Shown piece by piece: positions 8,894 to 17,680 of a DNA stretch of 64,000 bases. The notes beneath the pieces were generated by a model. The model searched no databases, was not told the origin of the DNA, and saw only the letters and a list, made by a program, of their open reading frames with translations. The stretch covers positions 1 to 64,000 of IMG/VR virus record IMGVR_UViG_3300044644_002048; one strand, written 5' to 3'. The position numbers and the translations under genes are program-made. The DNA is from a virus. Every line of letters begins with the position of its first letter. The stretch's first letter is position 1.

Positions 8894-9527
8894 TGTTTAG
8901 CCTTTTCATTATTGGGCCTATGATGGCGTTTCTTACGATGTCACCTGATGTAAATTTAATAGTGCCGACATCGAACATACCTTCAAGTGCTTTATAACAG
9001 AAACTTAGCCCATCTCTCTCTGCGAATTTTAGGTCTGTTTGGTCTGGATCACCATTAATAACCATTTTACATTTTCGACCTATACGAGATATCACTAGTC
9101 TGATTTGTTCTATAGTACAGTTTTGTGCTTCATCCAAAATAAAGAAGCAGTTGTGCATATTTCTGCCTCTAAGAAATTCTGGAGGACATATCTCTATAAT
9201 ACCCTCAAGTATCATTCTATCAACGGTAGTTTTACCCAACCATTTATTAAATTCATCAAGCAAAGGCATCATATATGGAGTGCATTTCTCCAACATACTT
9301 CCCTTTAAAAATCCAATACCATTTCCTGATTCAACTATTGGCCTACTTATTACTATCTTAGTTATTTCATTAGCAAGGATCTTTTCACAAGCTAAGGCTG
9401 CAGGTATTGCTGTTTTAGAAGTCCCAGCTGGACCTATAGCTATCGTGATTTGATTTTCAGCTATCAGACGAATATACTCTTCTTGTTTTTTGTTCCAAGG
9501 AGTAAATTTCTTTTGATCTTTTGCCAT
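8844..9527 (-). CDS. PhoH-like ATPase
   Basis: 227 aa. The core shows AIGPAGTSKTAIPAA (Walker A with Ser where Gly is usual), ISRPIVESGNGIGFLKG, FFILDEAQNC (Walker B) and VINGDPDQTDL, the PhoH signature set. PhoH proteins are P-loop ATPases common in phages, with suspected RNA-processing or helicase roles. Placed directly after the ribonucleotide reductase genes. Confidence 0.85.
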   Translation of the reverse strand: MAKDQKKFTPWNKKQEEYIRLIAENQITIAIGPAGTSKTAIPAALACEKILANEITKIVISRPIVESGNGIGFLKGSMLEKCTPYMMPLLDEFNKWLGKTTVDRMILEGIIEICPPEFLRGRNMHNCFFILDEAQNCTIEQIRLVISRIGRKCKMVINGDPDQTDLKFAERDGLSFCYKALEGMFDVGTIKFTSGDIVRNAIIGPIMKRLNNENFQTFQDGRNLDNP

Positions 9528-9529
9528 TT

Positions 9530-11167
9530 TTATCCTTCACAAGATTTGCATTCTAAAATGCTACGAGTTAGCTCTTGACTTGGGTTATAGCCGCGTTGAT
9601 AATAAAAACCTTTAATACCATTCTCCCAACCATATATTAGTAGTTGACTAACATCTTTCGGTGGAGTTTTTGGAGAAATCATGAGATTCAGACTTTGACC
9701 CTGATCAATGTATTTTTGCCTTTGTATAGCTTGTATTACTATCTCTTTCTGGGAAATTTCCCCAAAAGTCTTAAATACTTCTTTATCATGGTCAGATAAA
9801 AAGGAAAGATGCTGTACTGAGCCGCCATGTTCCAATATAGAGGCCCACGTTTGTGGGGTATCCTCATTCAGTTCTTTAAGTTTTATCTTTAGGTATGGAT
9901 TTTTGTAGGTATGATTACCCTTTGATAATCTCTTAACGAAGTAATTACTATTCAGAGCCTCAATACCTTGGGAAATTTGTCCCAAAATAGCTGAGTTTGA
10001 CGTAGTTGGAGCAACAGCCATTCTGGTTGCCATTCTCTGGCCTGTACCAACCATCAATTCTGGTTCACCAAATTTTTCGGCCAATTCAATACTTGCTAAT
10101 AGAGTCTGCTCATTGATGTATTTAAATATTTCAGTATTCAGGAATTTGGCCTGCATACTTTCAAAAGCTATATTTTTAGACTGCAAATATGAATGCCACC
10201 CTAAAACTCCCAAACCTATTGCTCTTTGGCGTTTCGCAAAATTATGGGCGGATTTTAAGAACTTAATCGATTCTGTTTTTTCTACATATTCAGTAGTAAC
10301 AGTATCGAGAAAATATGTTAGTACTTTAATTAGATCTGTGTTTTTCCATTCATCATAATGTAGTAAGTTTGCAGAAGATAGTACGCATACGTAAGATTCG
10401 TCTTCTTCCAAAGACAGCATTATTTCATTGCAAAGATTACTAGAATAAATTTTCTTATTATGTTTCTTGTAAACTTCTGGTGCATTATTATTTGCATTAT
10501 CAGTAAAAACAAGATAAGGATATCCAGACTCAAATCTCTTCTTTATGATCTGACTCCAAATTTTTAGCTTATCTTTGTCTTTATTTTTTAGATCATTCAT
10601 CCATTTGTCTGATATGCAGACTCCTATAGATAAATCCTGTATTGGATTCCCGATACTTTTGATTCTTAGAAATTCGAGAATGTCCGGATGATCAACAGGC
10701 AAATAAGCCGCCATAGACCCTCTACGAATCGATGACTGAGATATGACCGAGGTAATCTTGTCAAACAATTCCATGAAGTGTACGGGGCCACTAGACTCGC
10801 CACCAGTCGAAATTTTGGCCCCTCTAGGTCTCAACTCACCAAAATAAGCTGAAGTGCCAGCACCATATTTCGTCATTGACGCAATTTCTGCCATCTTAGA
10901 CAAAATACTATCCATATTGTCTTTTATTAGGCTTGAATTACAAGACGCAGGAAGTCCCCTGTTTGTTCCATAATTTGCCCATACTGGACTAGATAAGCCT
11001 ATCCATCCCTTAAGGATATAATCTTCTATTTTATCAGCATATCCTTCTATACCCAAATGTTTTTCAGCAGTTTCAGCTATCTGCCTAATTCTTTCTTCTA
11101 CTGTTTGTCCTTCTGCTAGATAACCTTTAGATAGGAAACTTCTGGATTTTTCATTTAGCCATGTCAT
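9530..11167 (-). CDS. nrdA: Ribonucleotide reductase class I, alpha subunit
   Basis: 545 aa. Catalytic features: SSNLCNEI (active-site Cys with Asn and Glu), PASCNS and VCVLSS (the redox-pair cysteines), and a C-terminal ECKSCEG that can shuttle electrons from thioredoxin or glutaredoxin. There is no N-terminal ATP cone, and the chain is shorter than cellular NrdA (about 750 aa), so dATP feedback may be missing, as in some other phage enzymes. It makes dNDPs from NDPs with the NrdB encoded directly upstream; the two genes overlap by 4 bp. Confidence 0.9.
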   Translation of the reverse strand: MTWLNEKSRSFLSKGYLAEGQTVEERIRQIAETAEKHLGIEGYADKIEDYILKGWIGLSSPVWANYGTNRGLPASCNSSLIKDNMDSILSKMAEIASMTKYGAGTSAYFGELRPRGAKISTGGESSGPVHFMELFDKITSVISQSSIRRGSMAAYLPVDHPDILEFLRIKSIGNPIQDLSIGVCISDKWMNDLKNKDKDKLKIWSQIIKKRFESGYPYLVFTDNANNNAPEVYKKHNKKIYSSNLCNEIMLSLEEDESYVCVLSSANLLHYDEWKNTDLIKVLTYFLDTVTTEYVEKTESIKFLKSAHNFAKRQRAIGLGVLGWHSYLQSKNIAFESMQAKFLNTEIFKYINEQTLLASIELAEKFGEPELMVGTGQRMATRMAVAPTTSNSAILGQISQGIEALNSNYFVKRLSKGNHTYKNPYLKIKLKELNEDTPQTWASILEHGGSVQHLSFLSDHDKEVFKTFGEISQKEIVIQAIQRQKYIDQGQSLNLMISPKTPPKDVSQLLIYGWENGIKGFYYQRGYNPSQELTRSILECKSCEG

Positions 11168-12135
11168 ATTAAGTCATTCTCGTCTACGAATAAATTGCGT
11201 TGATAATCTGTTGGTCGTTGATGGAAAAAGTCTGTTGAATTATTGGCCAATATTTCTTCATTCATCCATTCAAAGTCTCTTTCAACTTCTTCTTTTACTA
11301 CGAATAATTGATTATAGCCAATATCACGAAGCGAATTGTTGATTCTTGACTGAATAAAACCCTTGATAATATCAGAAGAAATCCTAGTACCCACATAACC
11401 GGAAAGCATCCAATCCACTATTTTACACTCAGCCTTATAAGCTTCTTGAGCTTCGTGTAAAATTTTATCTTCAAGGTCTTTGTCAAATAATTCTGGATAT
11501 TCTTTCTTTATGGTATTAATTAATTTGATACCAACTTTACTATGTAATAATTCTTCATTCTTTGTATATGTGATTTGTTGTGTTGTATCTTTTAATACGT
11601 TTTTATATCTACCAAACCACAACATAATGTAGAATTGGGAAAATAATGATACGTTTTCAACAAAGAGAGTGAACAATATAAGTGCATAAATATACTGTTT
11701 CTTGCTGTCTTTGTAGAATTTATGATTGTATTTCTTTAGGTAGTTTACCCTGCCCTTGATACAATCAAGCTGCAAATTCTCAAGGAAGATATCTTCAATT
11801 CCGAGAACTTCTAATAATCGCAGATATGCGTTTGAGTGGATTACTTCTGAGGCACCAAGCACAACACCCAAGTCAGATAGACTCGGGTGTGGTAGATTAT
11901 CTCCAAGTTTCGTCCAGAAGGTTTTTACAGCTACTTCAATTTGAGCAATAGCAGACAATGTGCGTACTACTATCTCTCTTTCTTCTTCGTTCAGTACAAC
12001 CTTAAAATCCTGAATATCACTACTAAAACTAAATTCTTCGTCAGTCCAGAATCCAGCATGCATCGCTCTAATAAAATCTTTTGCCCATGGGTAATTGTCT
12101 GGTTTTCTTGAAATCTGCTCGTCAAAAATACCCAT
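11164..12135 (-). CDS. nrdB: Ribonucleotide reductase class I, beta subunit
   Basis: 323 aa, ferritin-like radical subunit. Metal-ligand segments are visible as ASEVIHSNAY (E..H), FVENVSLF (E) and KNEELLHSKVG (E..H). The C-terminus (FVDENDLI) is the acidic tail that docks into the alpha subunit. It holds the radical cofactor used by NrdA and is co-transcribed with it. Confidence 0.9.
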   Translation of the reverse strand: MGIFDEQISRKPDNYPWAKDFIRAMHAGFWTDEEFSFSSDIQDFKVVLNEEEREIVVRTLSAIAQIEVAVKTFWTKLGDNLPHPSLSDLGVVLGASEVIHSNAYLRLLEVLGIEDIFLENLQLDCIKGRVNYLKKYNHKFYKDSKKQYIYALILFTLFVENVSLFSQFYIMLWFGRYKNVLKDTTQQITYTKNEELLHSKVGIKLINTIKKEYPELFDKDLEDKILHEAQEAYKAECKIVDWMLSGYVGTRISSDIIKGFIQSRINNSLRDIGYNQLFVVKEEVERDFEWMNEEILANNSTDFFHQRPTDYQRNLFVDENDLI

Positions 12136-12168
12136 ATACTTTTCCTTTTTTAAGTGCTGTGCTTATAT

Positions 12169-12909
12169 CTATACGCTGATAAGTGAGACTTGTCGTTTTA
12201 GTTCACTCACTATCTTTTGTCTATCGCAATCGTACCAACCAGCAGATAATAGACTATTTATTTCGACAACTTTCAGCGAGCCATTTTTAAGCCTACATAT
12301 GTCTAAAGTCCACATTGGAGCAGGCTCTTGTAGGTCGGCGAGAACGGTTTCTGCGAATTTTTCGATTTCGGGTGTAACCTCTTCTATAGTAGGAGGATAG
12401 GGTGATCCCGTCAAGATTACCATGTCAGAAATGACAAATCGCCACTCGGCCACAATTTCCTTCAGAGGAGCCATTAATATAAGTTCTTCCGGGAAGAGAA
12501 TCGGAAGATCGTATTTTATATCCTCATATTTGCCACCACTCATTGATTTATATCCATTATTATCTTTAATGAATATATTATCATACTTTATGCTCTGAAT
12601 TAAAAGATGGAAAGTTCCAGCTTCACAAAACATATGAGGGTTATTGAGTGCATTTAGTCCAAGCTGAGGTAGATACTTATTGCAGTCATAGACCTTATCG
12701 TAGAGCCAAGTTATTGCTCTCGGCATCGTTTTAGTGATTCTTCTCCCAATAGGAATTGAACCACGAAATAAAAATGGACCGGATACTTCTTGTGAAAATA
12801 TCGGCCCATCTATTGACGATTCGCATGTTATTATGTCAAATTCAGAATGTAGTACATCATAATCTTCAGGAAAAACTTCTGTCTGATATACTAGCTTATA
12901 ATCTTTCAT
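12169..12909 (-). CDS. ATP-grasp domain protein
   Basis: 246 aa from ATG 12909, which has a GGGAAAG ribosome site. The C-terminal half has EWRFVISDMV and MWTLDICRLKNGSLKVVEIN, matching ATP-grasp (DUF4343-like) proteins; Asp and the Glu/Asn pair would bind Mg-ATP. Such enzymes join an acid to an amine or thiol, but the substrate cannot be told here. It sits between the RNR genes and a run of small genes. Confidence 0.7.
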   Translation of the reverse strand: MKDYKLVYQTEVFPEDYDVLHSEFDIITCESSIDGPIFSQEVSGPFLFRGSIPIGRRITKTMPRAITWLYDKVYDCNKYLPQLGLNALNNPHMFCEAGTFHLLIQSIKYDNIFIKDNNGYKSMSGGKYEDIKYDLPILFPEELILMAPLKEIVAEWRFVISDMVILTGSPYPPTIEEVTPEIEKFAETVLADLQEPAPMWTLDICRLKNGSLKVVEINSLLSAGWYDCDRQKIVSELKRQVSLISV

Positions 12910-13072
12910 TATATCTTTCCCAATAGACCCCAACCCAACATTCAGAATAATCAGGCAAACAATCTTCTTCAAAAGAAAATCTATTGAAGCAAACTGGACA
13001 TTCGCCAGCTTCCCATTCTTCGTATTCAAATTCATGCCCACATGATGGACAATCTAAGTCTGTTTTGCTCAT
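12896..13072 (-). CDS. Small zinc-ribbon protein (58 aa)
   Basis: A short frame from ATG 13072 to TAA 12896. It encodes a CPSCG knuckle near residue 8 and a CPVCF knuckle near residue 25 in an acidic protein rich in Trp and Tyr. The stop overlaps the start of the ATP-grasp gene by 14 bp and the start lies just after the upstream stop, so it fits the operon. Likely a small zinc-binding accessory protein. Confidence 0.65.
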   Translation of the reverse strand: MSKTDLDCPSCGHEFEYEEWEAGECPVCFNRFSFEEDCLPDYSECWVGVYWERYNERL

Positions 13073-13074
13073 AT

Positions 13075-13362
13075 TTAACCTGAAGCCATTATAGATTTGT
13101 TCTGTTCTACGTGAGAAGTACGCTCTCTTTTTATTTTAATTTCTAACTTTATTAATTCTTCGAGCCATTCAATATTAGGATCTAATGATGCTCTTTTATA
13201 TCTATTTATGGCTTCATATAAATCGTCTCTTCGTTTTTCAAGCCACACAATTTTGGGGTCTATTCCAATTGGAGGTTTGTCGATAGTTACATTAAGATAT
13301 GGTGCGAATGGATGTTTAAGACCATCATATAGAGACCATTGAGGCCAATCACCAGTAGGCAT
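13075..13362 (-). CDS. Hypothetical protein
   Basis: 95 aa, beginning MPTGDWPQWSLYDG. The N-terminal third is Pro-, Trp- and aromatic-rich; the rest is a charged helical segment with two WLE motifs (VWLEKRRDDL and EWLEELIKL), which may pair as a helical hairpin. No family recognised. Confidence 0.55.
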   Translation of the reverse strand: MPTGDWPQWSLYDGLKHPFAPYLNVTIDKPPIGIDPKIVWLEKRRDDLYEAINRYKRASLDPNIEWLEELIKLEIKIKRERTSHVEQNKSIMASG

Positions 13363-13373
13363 TATATTCTCCT

Positions 13374-14129
13374 TTATTGTTTTGATCCTATCAATGTATA
13401 AATTTCTCTACTTGTTGGTATTGTATGCATACCACCCGGACCGAAATGAGGCTCGGCTTGCTCCCATATTCCTTTTTCTGGATATATCATCATTTGAGCC
13501 GCTAGTAAATCATGCATGGCTTTGTCATTAGATAAGTCATCATAATATTTTTTTATAGCGACTGGAAAAGCATTTCTTATTTTTGGATCTACATTTGATT
13601 TTTTGTATCCATGACACACATTCTTACCTACGTAGTATCTCTTATTTATTTCTGCCTTATCTCTTAGTAGGATAAAGTCTCTTCTCGCCCCATTTGGATT
13701 AAACGAAGGCACCGATGTTTTACCAACAAATTTTTCTAATGGTCTTATGCTGTTCGCAGAATAGCCTCCTTGAAATACCATCTTGTTGCATTTTATCCAA
13801 AGTCCCTTTGGGGGTCCAATTACTAGTGCTGTAGAACATTCAATAGCTTCATAAGGCGATAGTTCTATGGATGAATCCGAACCAAGAGACAAGATTTCAT
13901 TTATGGCTTTGGAGCCCTGATATTGCTTTAGCGGCTTATGAGAAGCGTATATTGTTGGTCGATTTAATCCAAATTGTCTATAGATAGAATCTACTATTAG
14001 TGCCTGTTCGGAGAATCCGGGATTAATAAAAACAATAGATGGAACATAATCCCCTCTCGAAATCAAATATGACAGAGCGATTATATCATCAGGATCATGA
14101 CCAATATCAGTGTGAAGTAGAAATGTCAT
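13374..14129 (-). CDS. Nucleoside hydrolase-like protein (IUNH fold)
   Basis: 251 aa. The N-terminal LLHTDIGHDPDDIIALSYL matches the calcium-binding Asp cluster of inosine/uridine nucleoside hydrolases, normally DxDxxxDD. FNPNGARRDF and MHDLLAAQ resemble the substrate Asn and the C-terminal His/Asp of that fold. It would cleave nucleosides or a related N-ribosyl compound to ribose and base, which suits salvage beside dCMP deaminase; an NAD- or ADP-ribose-type substrate is also possible. The start overlaps the deaminase end by 23 bp. Confidence 0.65.
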   Translation of the reverse strand: MTFLLHTDIGHDPDDIIALSYLISRGDYVPSIVFINPGFSEQALIVDSIYRQFGLNRPTIYASHKPLKQYQGSKAINEILSLGSDSSIELSPYEAIECSTALVIGPPKGLWIKCNKMVFQGGYSANSIRPLEKFVGKTSVPSFNPNGARRDFILLRDKAEINKRYYVGKNVCHGYKKSNVDPKIRNAFPVAIKKYYDDLSNDKAMHDLLAAQMMIYPEKGIWEQAEPHFGPGGMHTIPTSREIYTLIGSKQ

Positions 14130-14586
14130 AATCTATTTCCCTATATCCAAGTCCAACTTCTTCAATTATCGATCTTGAGAATTCAATATCATCTTTCCAT
14201 CTGTCTGGAATACAAGTATTTTTTATACTAACTATTTCTGATATACCAGCCTGTATCAAAGATACAAGGCATCTAGAGCACGGTGGTCCCGACCATAGTA
14301 CCCCATTTGATTCAGCCGCTAAGTACATAGTACATCCTTGTACACGTATTCCCAGATTGGCTGCAGCCAATATGGCGTTCATTTCAGCATGTACAACCAA
14401 CTTAAGCTTGACTTCTCGATCAAGCAATCGCTCGTCGTCTTTAACGCCTCTAGGGAATCCATTGAATCCAGCAGACACTACCTGTCTATCAGGTGTAACA
14501 ATAACCGCCCCAACTTTTGTGGAGGGGTCCTTGCTTAGTTTGGCGTGAAGCCGACACATATCGATAAAGTGCTTATCCCACTTCAT
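14107..14586 (-). CDS. Deoxycytidylate (dCMP) deaminase
   Basis: 159 aa. Zinc ligands and catalytic Glu lie in VVHAEMNAI (HAE) and PPCSRC (PCxxC). The N-terminal MCRLHAKLSKDPSTKVGA segment is typical of dCMP deaminase. It converts dCMP to dUMP, which thymidylate synthase (encoded about 1 kb upstream) turns into dTMP. Confidence 0.88.
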   Translation of the reverse strand: MKWDKHFIDMCRLHAKLSKDPSTKVGAVIVTPDRQVVSAGFNGFPRGVKDDERLLDREVKLKLVVHAEMNAILAAANLGIRVQGCTMYLAAESNGVLWSGPPCSRCLVSLIQAGISEIVSIKNTCIPDRWKDDIEFSRSIIEEVGLGYREIDYDISTSH

Positions 14587-14666
14587 TCAATCATTTCCAA
14601 AGACTTTACTGCGGCTTCATCTAGGTCGTCAGTTATATTTAAGACTTCTTCGTTTGTTAAGCCCAT
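14583..14666 (-). CDS. Possible 27-aa leader or micro-protein
   Basis: A short frame from ATG 14666 to TGA 14583, preceded by a strong GGGGAG site inside the end of the lipoprotein gene. Its TGA overlaps the ATG of dCMP deaminase (ATGA). The peptide is acidic. It may be a real small protein or only serve to couple translation to the deaminase gene. Confidence 0.35.
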   Translation of the reverse strand: MGLTNEEVLNITDDLDEAAVKSLEMIE

Positions 14667-15070
14667 GTAATTGCACTCTCCCCAGTATCTAAGTTAAAAA
14701 TCTCATAATAATTATTCGGTGCTATATCTGGCCAAGTTGTTTTTTTTATATATTCTTCGTAGTCATGTTCTTTTTTAGATTCAAGTTTGATATAAATATT
14801 GTATGTAACATGGAAAATTATAATACCATTTTCTAGCAAGAATTCATTATCGTATTCTTCATAGAAGCATGATGGCATCCTAAAATTTTTATTTATGGTG
14901 CGACATATTGGATTTAATGAAGATAATTCTGCTCTTTGGAACCTTTCATGATATGGCTTTGCATTCCCAAGCAATGGTAGATCCATAGATCTATTAGTGC
15001 TTGCACACTTACATCCAGCTAATCCGGCTAAAGCTATACCAAAAAGCTTTCTTCTTGAAATTGTGTTCAT
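14657..15070 (-). CDS. Putative Tat-exported lipoprotein
   Basis: 137 aa. The N-terminus SRRKLFGIALAGLAGC combines a twin-arginine motif with a hydrophobic stretch and a lipobox (LAGC), so the mature protein would be exported folded and lipid-anchored at Cys20. The mature part is rich in Tyr, Asn and Glu, with no known domain. An exported lipoprotein inside a nucleotide-metabolism block is unusual for a phage and could act in superinfection exclusion or envelope modification; that is inference. Confidence 0.65.
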   Translation of the reverse strand: MNTISRRKLFGIALAGLAGCKCASTNRSMDLPLLGNAKPYHERFQRAELSSLNPICRTINKNFRMPSCFYEEYDNEFLLENGIIIFHVTYNIYIKLESKKEHDYEEYIKKTTWPDIAPNNYYEIFNLDTGESAITWA

Positions 15071-15085
15071 AATTAATTCATCTCC

Positions 15086-15319
15086 TTAGCACCTATAAAT
15101 TTCGCCAGTATCTTTATCGATTCCCCCAATTTTGGGCGGATTATGAATCTTGTTTAGTTTTGCCTGATGTTCTTCCGAGCCTTGTGACGGATCTATATCA
15201 TGCATGAAAACAAGAGCTAGATGTCTTTTTATTAGATCTGTTTGTTTTTTTGAAAGTGTTTTTGGATCACTTAATTCAAATAAGCCTTGTAGCCAATAAC
15301 AAAAGTCTTGAGTTTTCAT
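15086..15319 (-). CDS. Conserved phage protein of unknown function
   Basis: 77 aa starting MKTQDFCYWLQGLFEL, a start I associate with a widespread family of small phage proteins of unknown role. The first half is helical and the second half is Pro/Gly-rich, ending in Cys. It overlaps the next gene by 4 bp. Confidence 0.6.
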   Translation of the reverse strand: MKTQDFCYWLQGLFELSDPKTLSKKQTDLIKRHLALVFMHDIDPSQGSEEHQAKLNKIHNPPKIGGIDKDTGEIYRC

Positions 15320-15531
15320 TTAATTGTTGCTTTCCCTTCCAATATTTCCACTACACCAACACCCTTAATCACTATATGCGGCTGAGTCTTTCTTATGTGA
15401 GTCCAAGTTTTTACATTACAAACAATACCTTCTACGGAGTGGCAAGCCCCTCCGAAGTGAATCGTCATCATTGGCTTCCCTAGCTTTCTTGAAAGCGGTT
15501 TGTTGTAATGAAACCAGAAGACCCTTTTCAT
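15316..15531 (-). CDS. Hypothetical small protein
   Basis: 71 aa, beta-rich, with a central IHFGGACHSVEGIVCN segment containing two Cys and two His. Small proteins of this type accompany the MKTQDF family next to it in other phages, by my recollection. No function is assigned. It overlaps thymidylate synthase by 4 bp. Confidence 0.55.
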   Translation of the reverse strand: MKRVFWFHYNKPLSRKLGKPMMTIHFGGACHSVEGIVCNVKTWTHIRKTQPHIVIKGVGVVEILEGKATIK

Positions 15532-16553
15532 ACGGTAACTTCGCCCATATCCATCTTCTCTTGCGGATTATATCCTATTAATTCCACTTCATCGTAAGTC
15601 CAGCTAAAAATATCAAACGTCCCATCCTGTTTTCGCTTGATCTTAACTTGTGGTAGTGCTGATTCTTCTCTTTTTACTAGCTCCCTTACTGAAGGTAAGG
15701 TGTTTTCGTATAAGTGACAATCAGATAATACACCAACTAACTCTCCCGGCTCTAGACCGCTTTCTTCACATAAAAGAAGTAGGAGCAGTGCATATGATGC
15801 AATATTTGCCGGGACTCCGTGGCTAAGATCGCAAGATCTCTGGAACCAAGTTAAATTTAGCTTATTACCATATACAACAACGTTAAACAAAATATGGCAT
15901 GGCGGCAAAGCCATTAAAAACTCTTGATTAGGATTCCATGCCGAACATACCATACGACGATCATATGGGGAATTATGTAGCTTCGTTACAATAGAATGAA
16001 GTTGATCTTCACCTTCCATTAGTCCATTACAATCGGAAACAAAAGTATGCTCAAGTTCTACAACCATATCTTTATTTGTATGATCAATATAATGTTTCCC
16101 AAAGTTTCTCCACTGTGCTCCATAAATCGGCCCTAAATCTATTCCTCCCTTTTTTATTCGCTTAATCACCTCATCTGCGGCAGCTTGTGAGCCACCAATT
16201 GGAACAGCTAAAATTTTGGCAAAATCTTCTCCATTTTCTGGTCCAGTTAAATATTCTGATACTGCCTTTGGGCTGCACCATTCATCCCAGAATTTACAGT
16301 TTCTATCTTGGAACCATCTTTTGTTAGTGATTCCCTTAATAAATCCTTCAAGTTCAACCCGAATAGACTTCCAAGGCATTTTACGAAGTGTTGTCAGAGG
16401 AAAGCCCTGACTCATGTCATGACGAAAGATTTCACAGAATGTCCCTATAGTACCATTCTCTACTGGAATAACACTACCATCAGGAGCGTATCGTGTAGCT
16501 TGTTTTGGTTTTCCGTTAATGAGTACGTTTTTTACTATTTCTAAATAGTTCAT
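15528..16553 (-). CDS. thyA: Thymidylate synthase
   Basis: 341 aa. The catalytic Cys lies in LMALPPCHILF; the phosphate-binding and dUMP-binding segments appear as DRRMVCSAWN and WFQRSCDLSHGVPANIASYA; LGPIYGAQWRNFG is the conserved folate loop. It methylates dUMP to dTMP using methylene-tetrahydrofolate, and the DHFR encoded nearby (17665-18144) regenerates the folate. It is somewhat longer than E. coli ThyA (264 aa), mainly through an insertion around residues 100-150. Confidence 0.93.
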   Translation of the reverse strand: MNYLEIVKNVLINGKPKQATRYAPDGSVIPVENGTIGTFCEIFRHDMSQGFPLTTLRKMPWKSIRVELEGFIKGITNKRWFQDRNCKFWDEWCSPKAVSEYLTGPENGEDFAKILAVPIGGSQAAADEVIKRIKKGGIDLGPIYGAQWRNFGKHYIDHTNKDMVVELEHTFVSDCNGLMEGEDQLHSIVTKLHNSPYDRRMVCSAWNPNQEFLMALPPCHILFNVVVYGNKLNLTWFQRSCDLSHGVPANIASYALLLLLLCEESGLEPGELVGVLSDCHLYENTLPSVRELVKREESALPQVKIKRKQDGTFDIFSWTYDEVELIGYNPQEKMDMGEVTV

Positions 16554-16705
16554 TTGCTTACCTTAAAATAACTGGTCCAACTAATACCTAATCTTCCAAA
16601 TAGCAATATTGTACTCGTCTTTACTGTCTTTTCACTTAATGAAGTCCATACTACTAATAGACCCAGCAAAGAAAATCCGTAGTACTCTATATGACTTTCA
16701 GTCAT
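16550..16705 (-). CDS. Small membrane protein (51 aa)
   Basis: A short frame from ATG 16705 to TGA 16550. The stop overlaps the thyA start (ATGA) and the start follows the protease stop by one base, so it fits tightly into the operon. Residues about 10-22 (GFSLLGLLVVWTS) form a probable membrane segment. Function unknown. Confidence 0.5.
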   Translation of the reverse strand: MTESHIEYYGFSLLGLLVVWTSLSEKTVKTSTILLFGRLGISWTSYFKVSK

Positions 16706-16706
16706 C

Positions 16707-17252
16707 TTATTGACCTAAAAAGTTAATCACGGTATCATAAGAGACCGTGTCTGTAGAAGATGGCCCACCACCAAACTGTATTCCGGTGACTACGTCACCG
16801 AAGAAGACGGGAGACCCAGACATTCCTGAAGTAGCTTCGCACGAATACCCAATAATCGGGTAACCGTCGACAGTACCATTATACAAAAATCCGCCGTTTC
16901 TTTCAACGCGATTCCCACCGATGTAGCCAATAATCTTGGCCGATTTTCCCTCTTTTGAGAGTTTGTGTCTTTTTATTTTTACGTATGTGGGTACTGCACA
17001 TTCGTACAAAGCAATATCGGCAATCTTATTTTGCTTCGCGAGTTTAATCTTGACCCCGATTATTTCAGTATCATTTTCAAAATAAGCTACACATTTTTGT
17101 TCGTCTGGATGTGCTACAGTTAAAACACCCTGCTCTATTAATACTCCGGACCACTGTTTATCATTAGTGGCAATTCGGCATATTCCATCAAATTCTTGAG
17201 CTACTACATGACTTGATAGTAGACTAAAAATCAATATTAAGACATTTTTCAT
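16707..17252 (-). CDS. Secreted trypsin-like serine protease
   Basis: 181 aa with a Sec signal peptide (LILIFSLLSSHVVAQ). The triad is visible: His48 in GVLTVAHPD, Asp79 in NKIADIALYE and Ser145 in TSGMSGSPV. The order and spacing fit a small chymotrypsin/V8-like peptidase. It would act outside the cytoplasm, on envelope or surface proteins or as a defence against other phages. It overlaps the YqeY-like gene by 4 bp. Confidence 0.75.
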   Translation of the reverse strand: MKNVLILIFSLLSSHVVAQEFDGICRIATNDKQWSGVLIEQGVLTVAHPDEQKCVAYFENDTEIIGVKIKLAKQNKIADIALYECAVPTYVKIKRHKLSKEGKSAKIIGYIGGNRVERNGGFLYNGTVDGYPIIGYSCEATSGMSGSPVFFGDVVTGIQFGGGPSSTDTVSYDTVINFLGQ

Positions 17253-17680
17253 TTTGCATTTACACTCCTAGCGTTTTCGACCGCGACTTTAAGCGTATCT
17301 CCAGAAACAGTAATTCCCAGATCCTTAAGTGTCTTTGATAAAAGACCTATTGCTTTACCTACAGACTTACATTCAACTAATTCAGGCGTTAGCCTGTCTA
17401 CATGGATTTGAATTTCTTCTAGTGTAGATTCAGAAGGCACATAGCTACGTAGTAGCTCGATTTCCCTTCTCAGTTTCTGTGACTCACCACCTAGTTTTAG
17501 GGTCTCAGTATTGGCTTCAATAATCTTCCGGCAGATCTTGACTACTGTCTCATTAGATGGGTTGGTTTCGGCTCTTTCAGAGTCCGAAACAACTAGTCTC
17601 AGCACATCTTTGGCGACCTGATTGCTGGCTTTTAAAGCCAGCAGTATGTCGCCCCTAATTCGTTCTAGTAACTGGCCCAT
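17249..17680 (-). CDS. YqeY-like (GatB/YqeY domain) protein
   Basis: 143 aa from ATG 17680, which has a well-spaced AGGAG; an ATG at 17698 gives six more residues. The helical pattern with REIELLRSYVPSE and KSVGKAIGLLSKTLKD matches YqeY proteins, relatives of the C-terminal domain of tRNA-dependent amidotransferases. In bacteria YqeY is thought to bind tRNA or charged tRNA; its role in a phage is unknown. Confidence 0.65.
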   Translation of the reverse strand: MGQLLERIRGDILLALKASNQVAKDVLRLVVSDSERAETNPSNETVVKICRKIIEANTETLKLGGESQKLRREIELLRSYVPSESTLEEIQIHVDRLTPELVECKSVGKAIGLLSKTLKDLGITVSGDTLKVAVENARSVNAK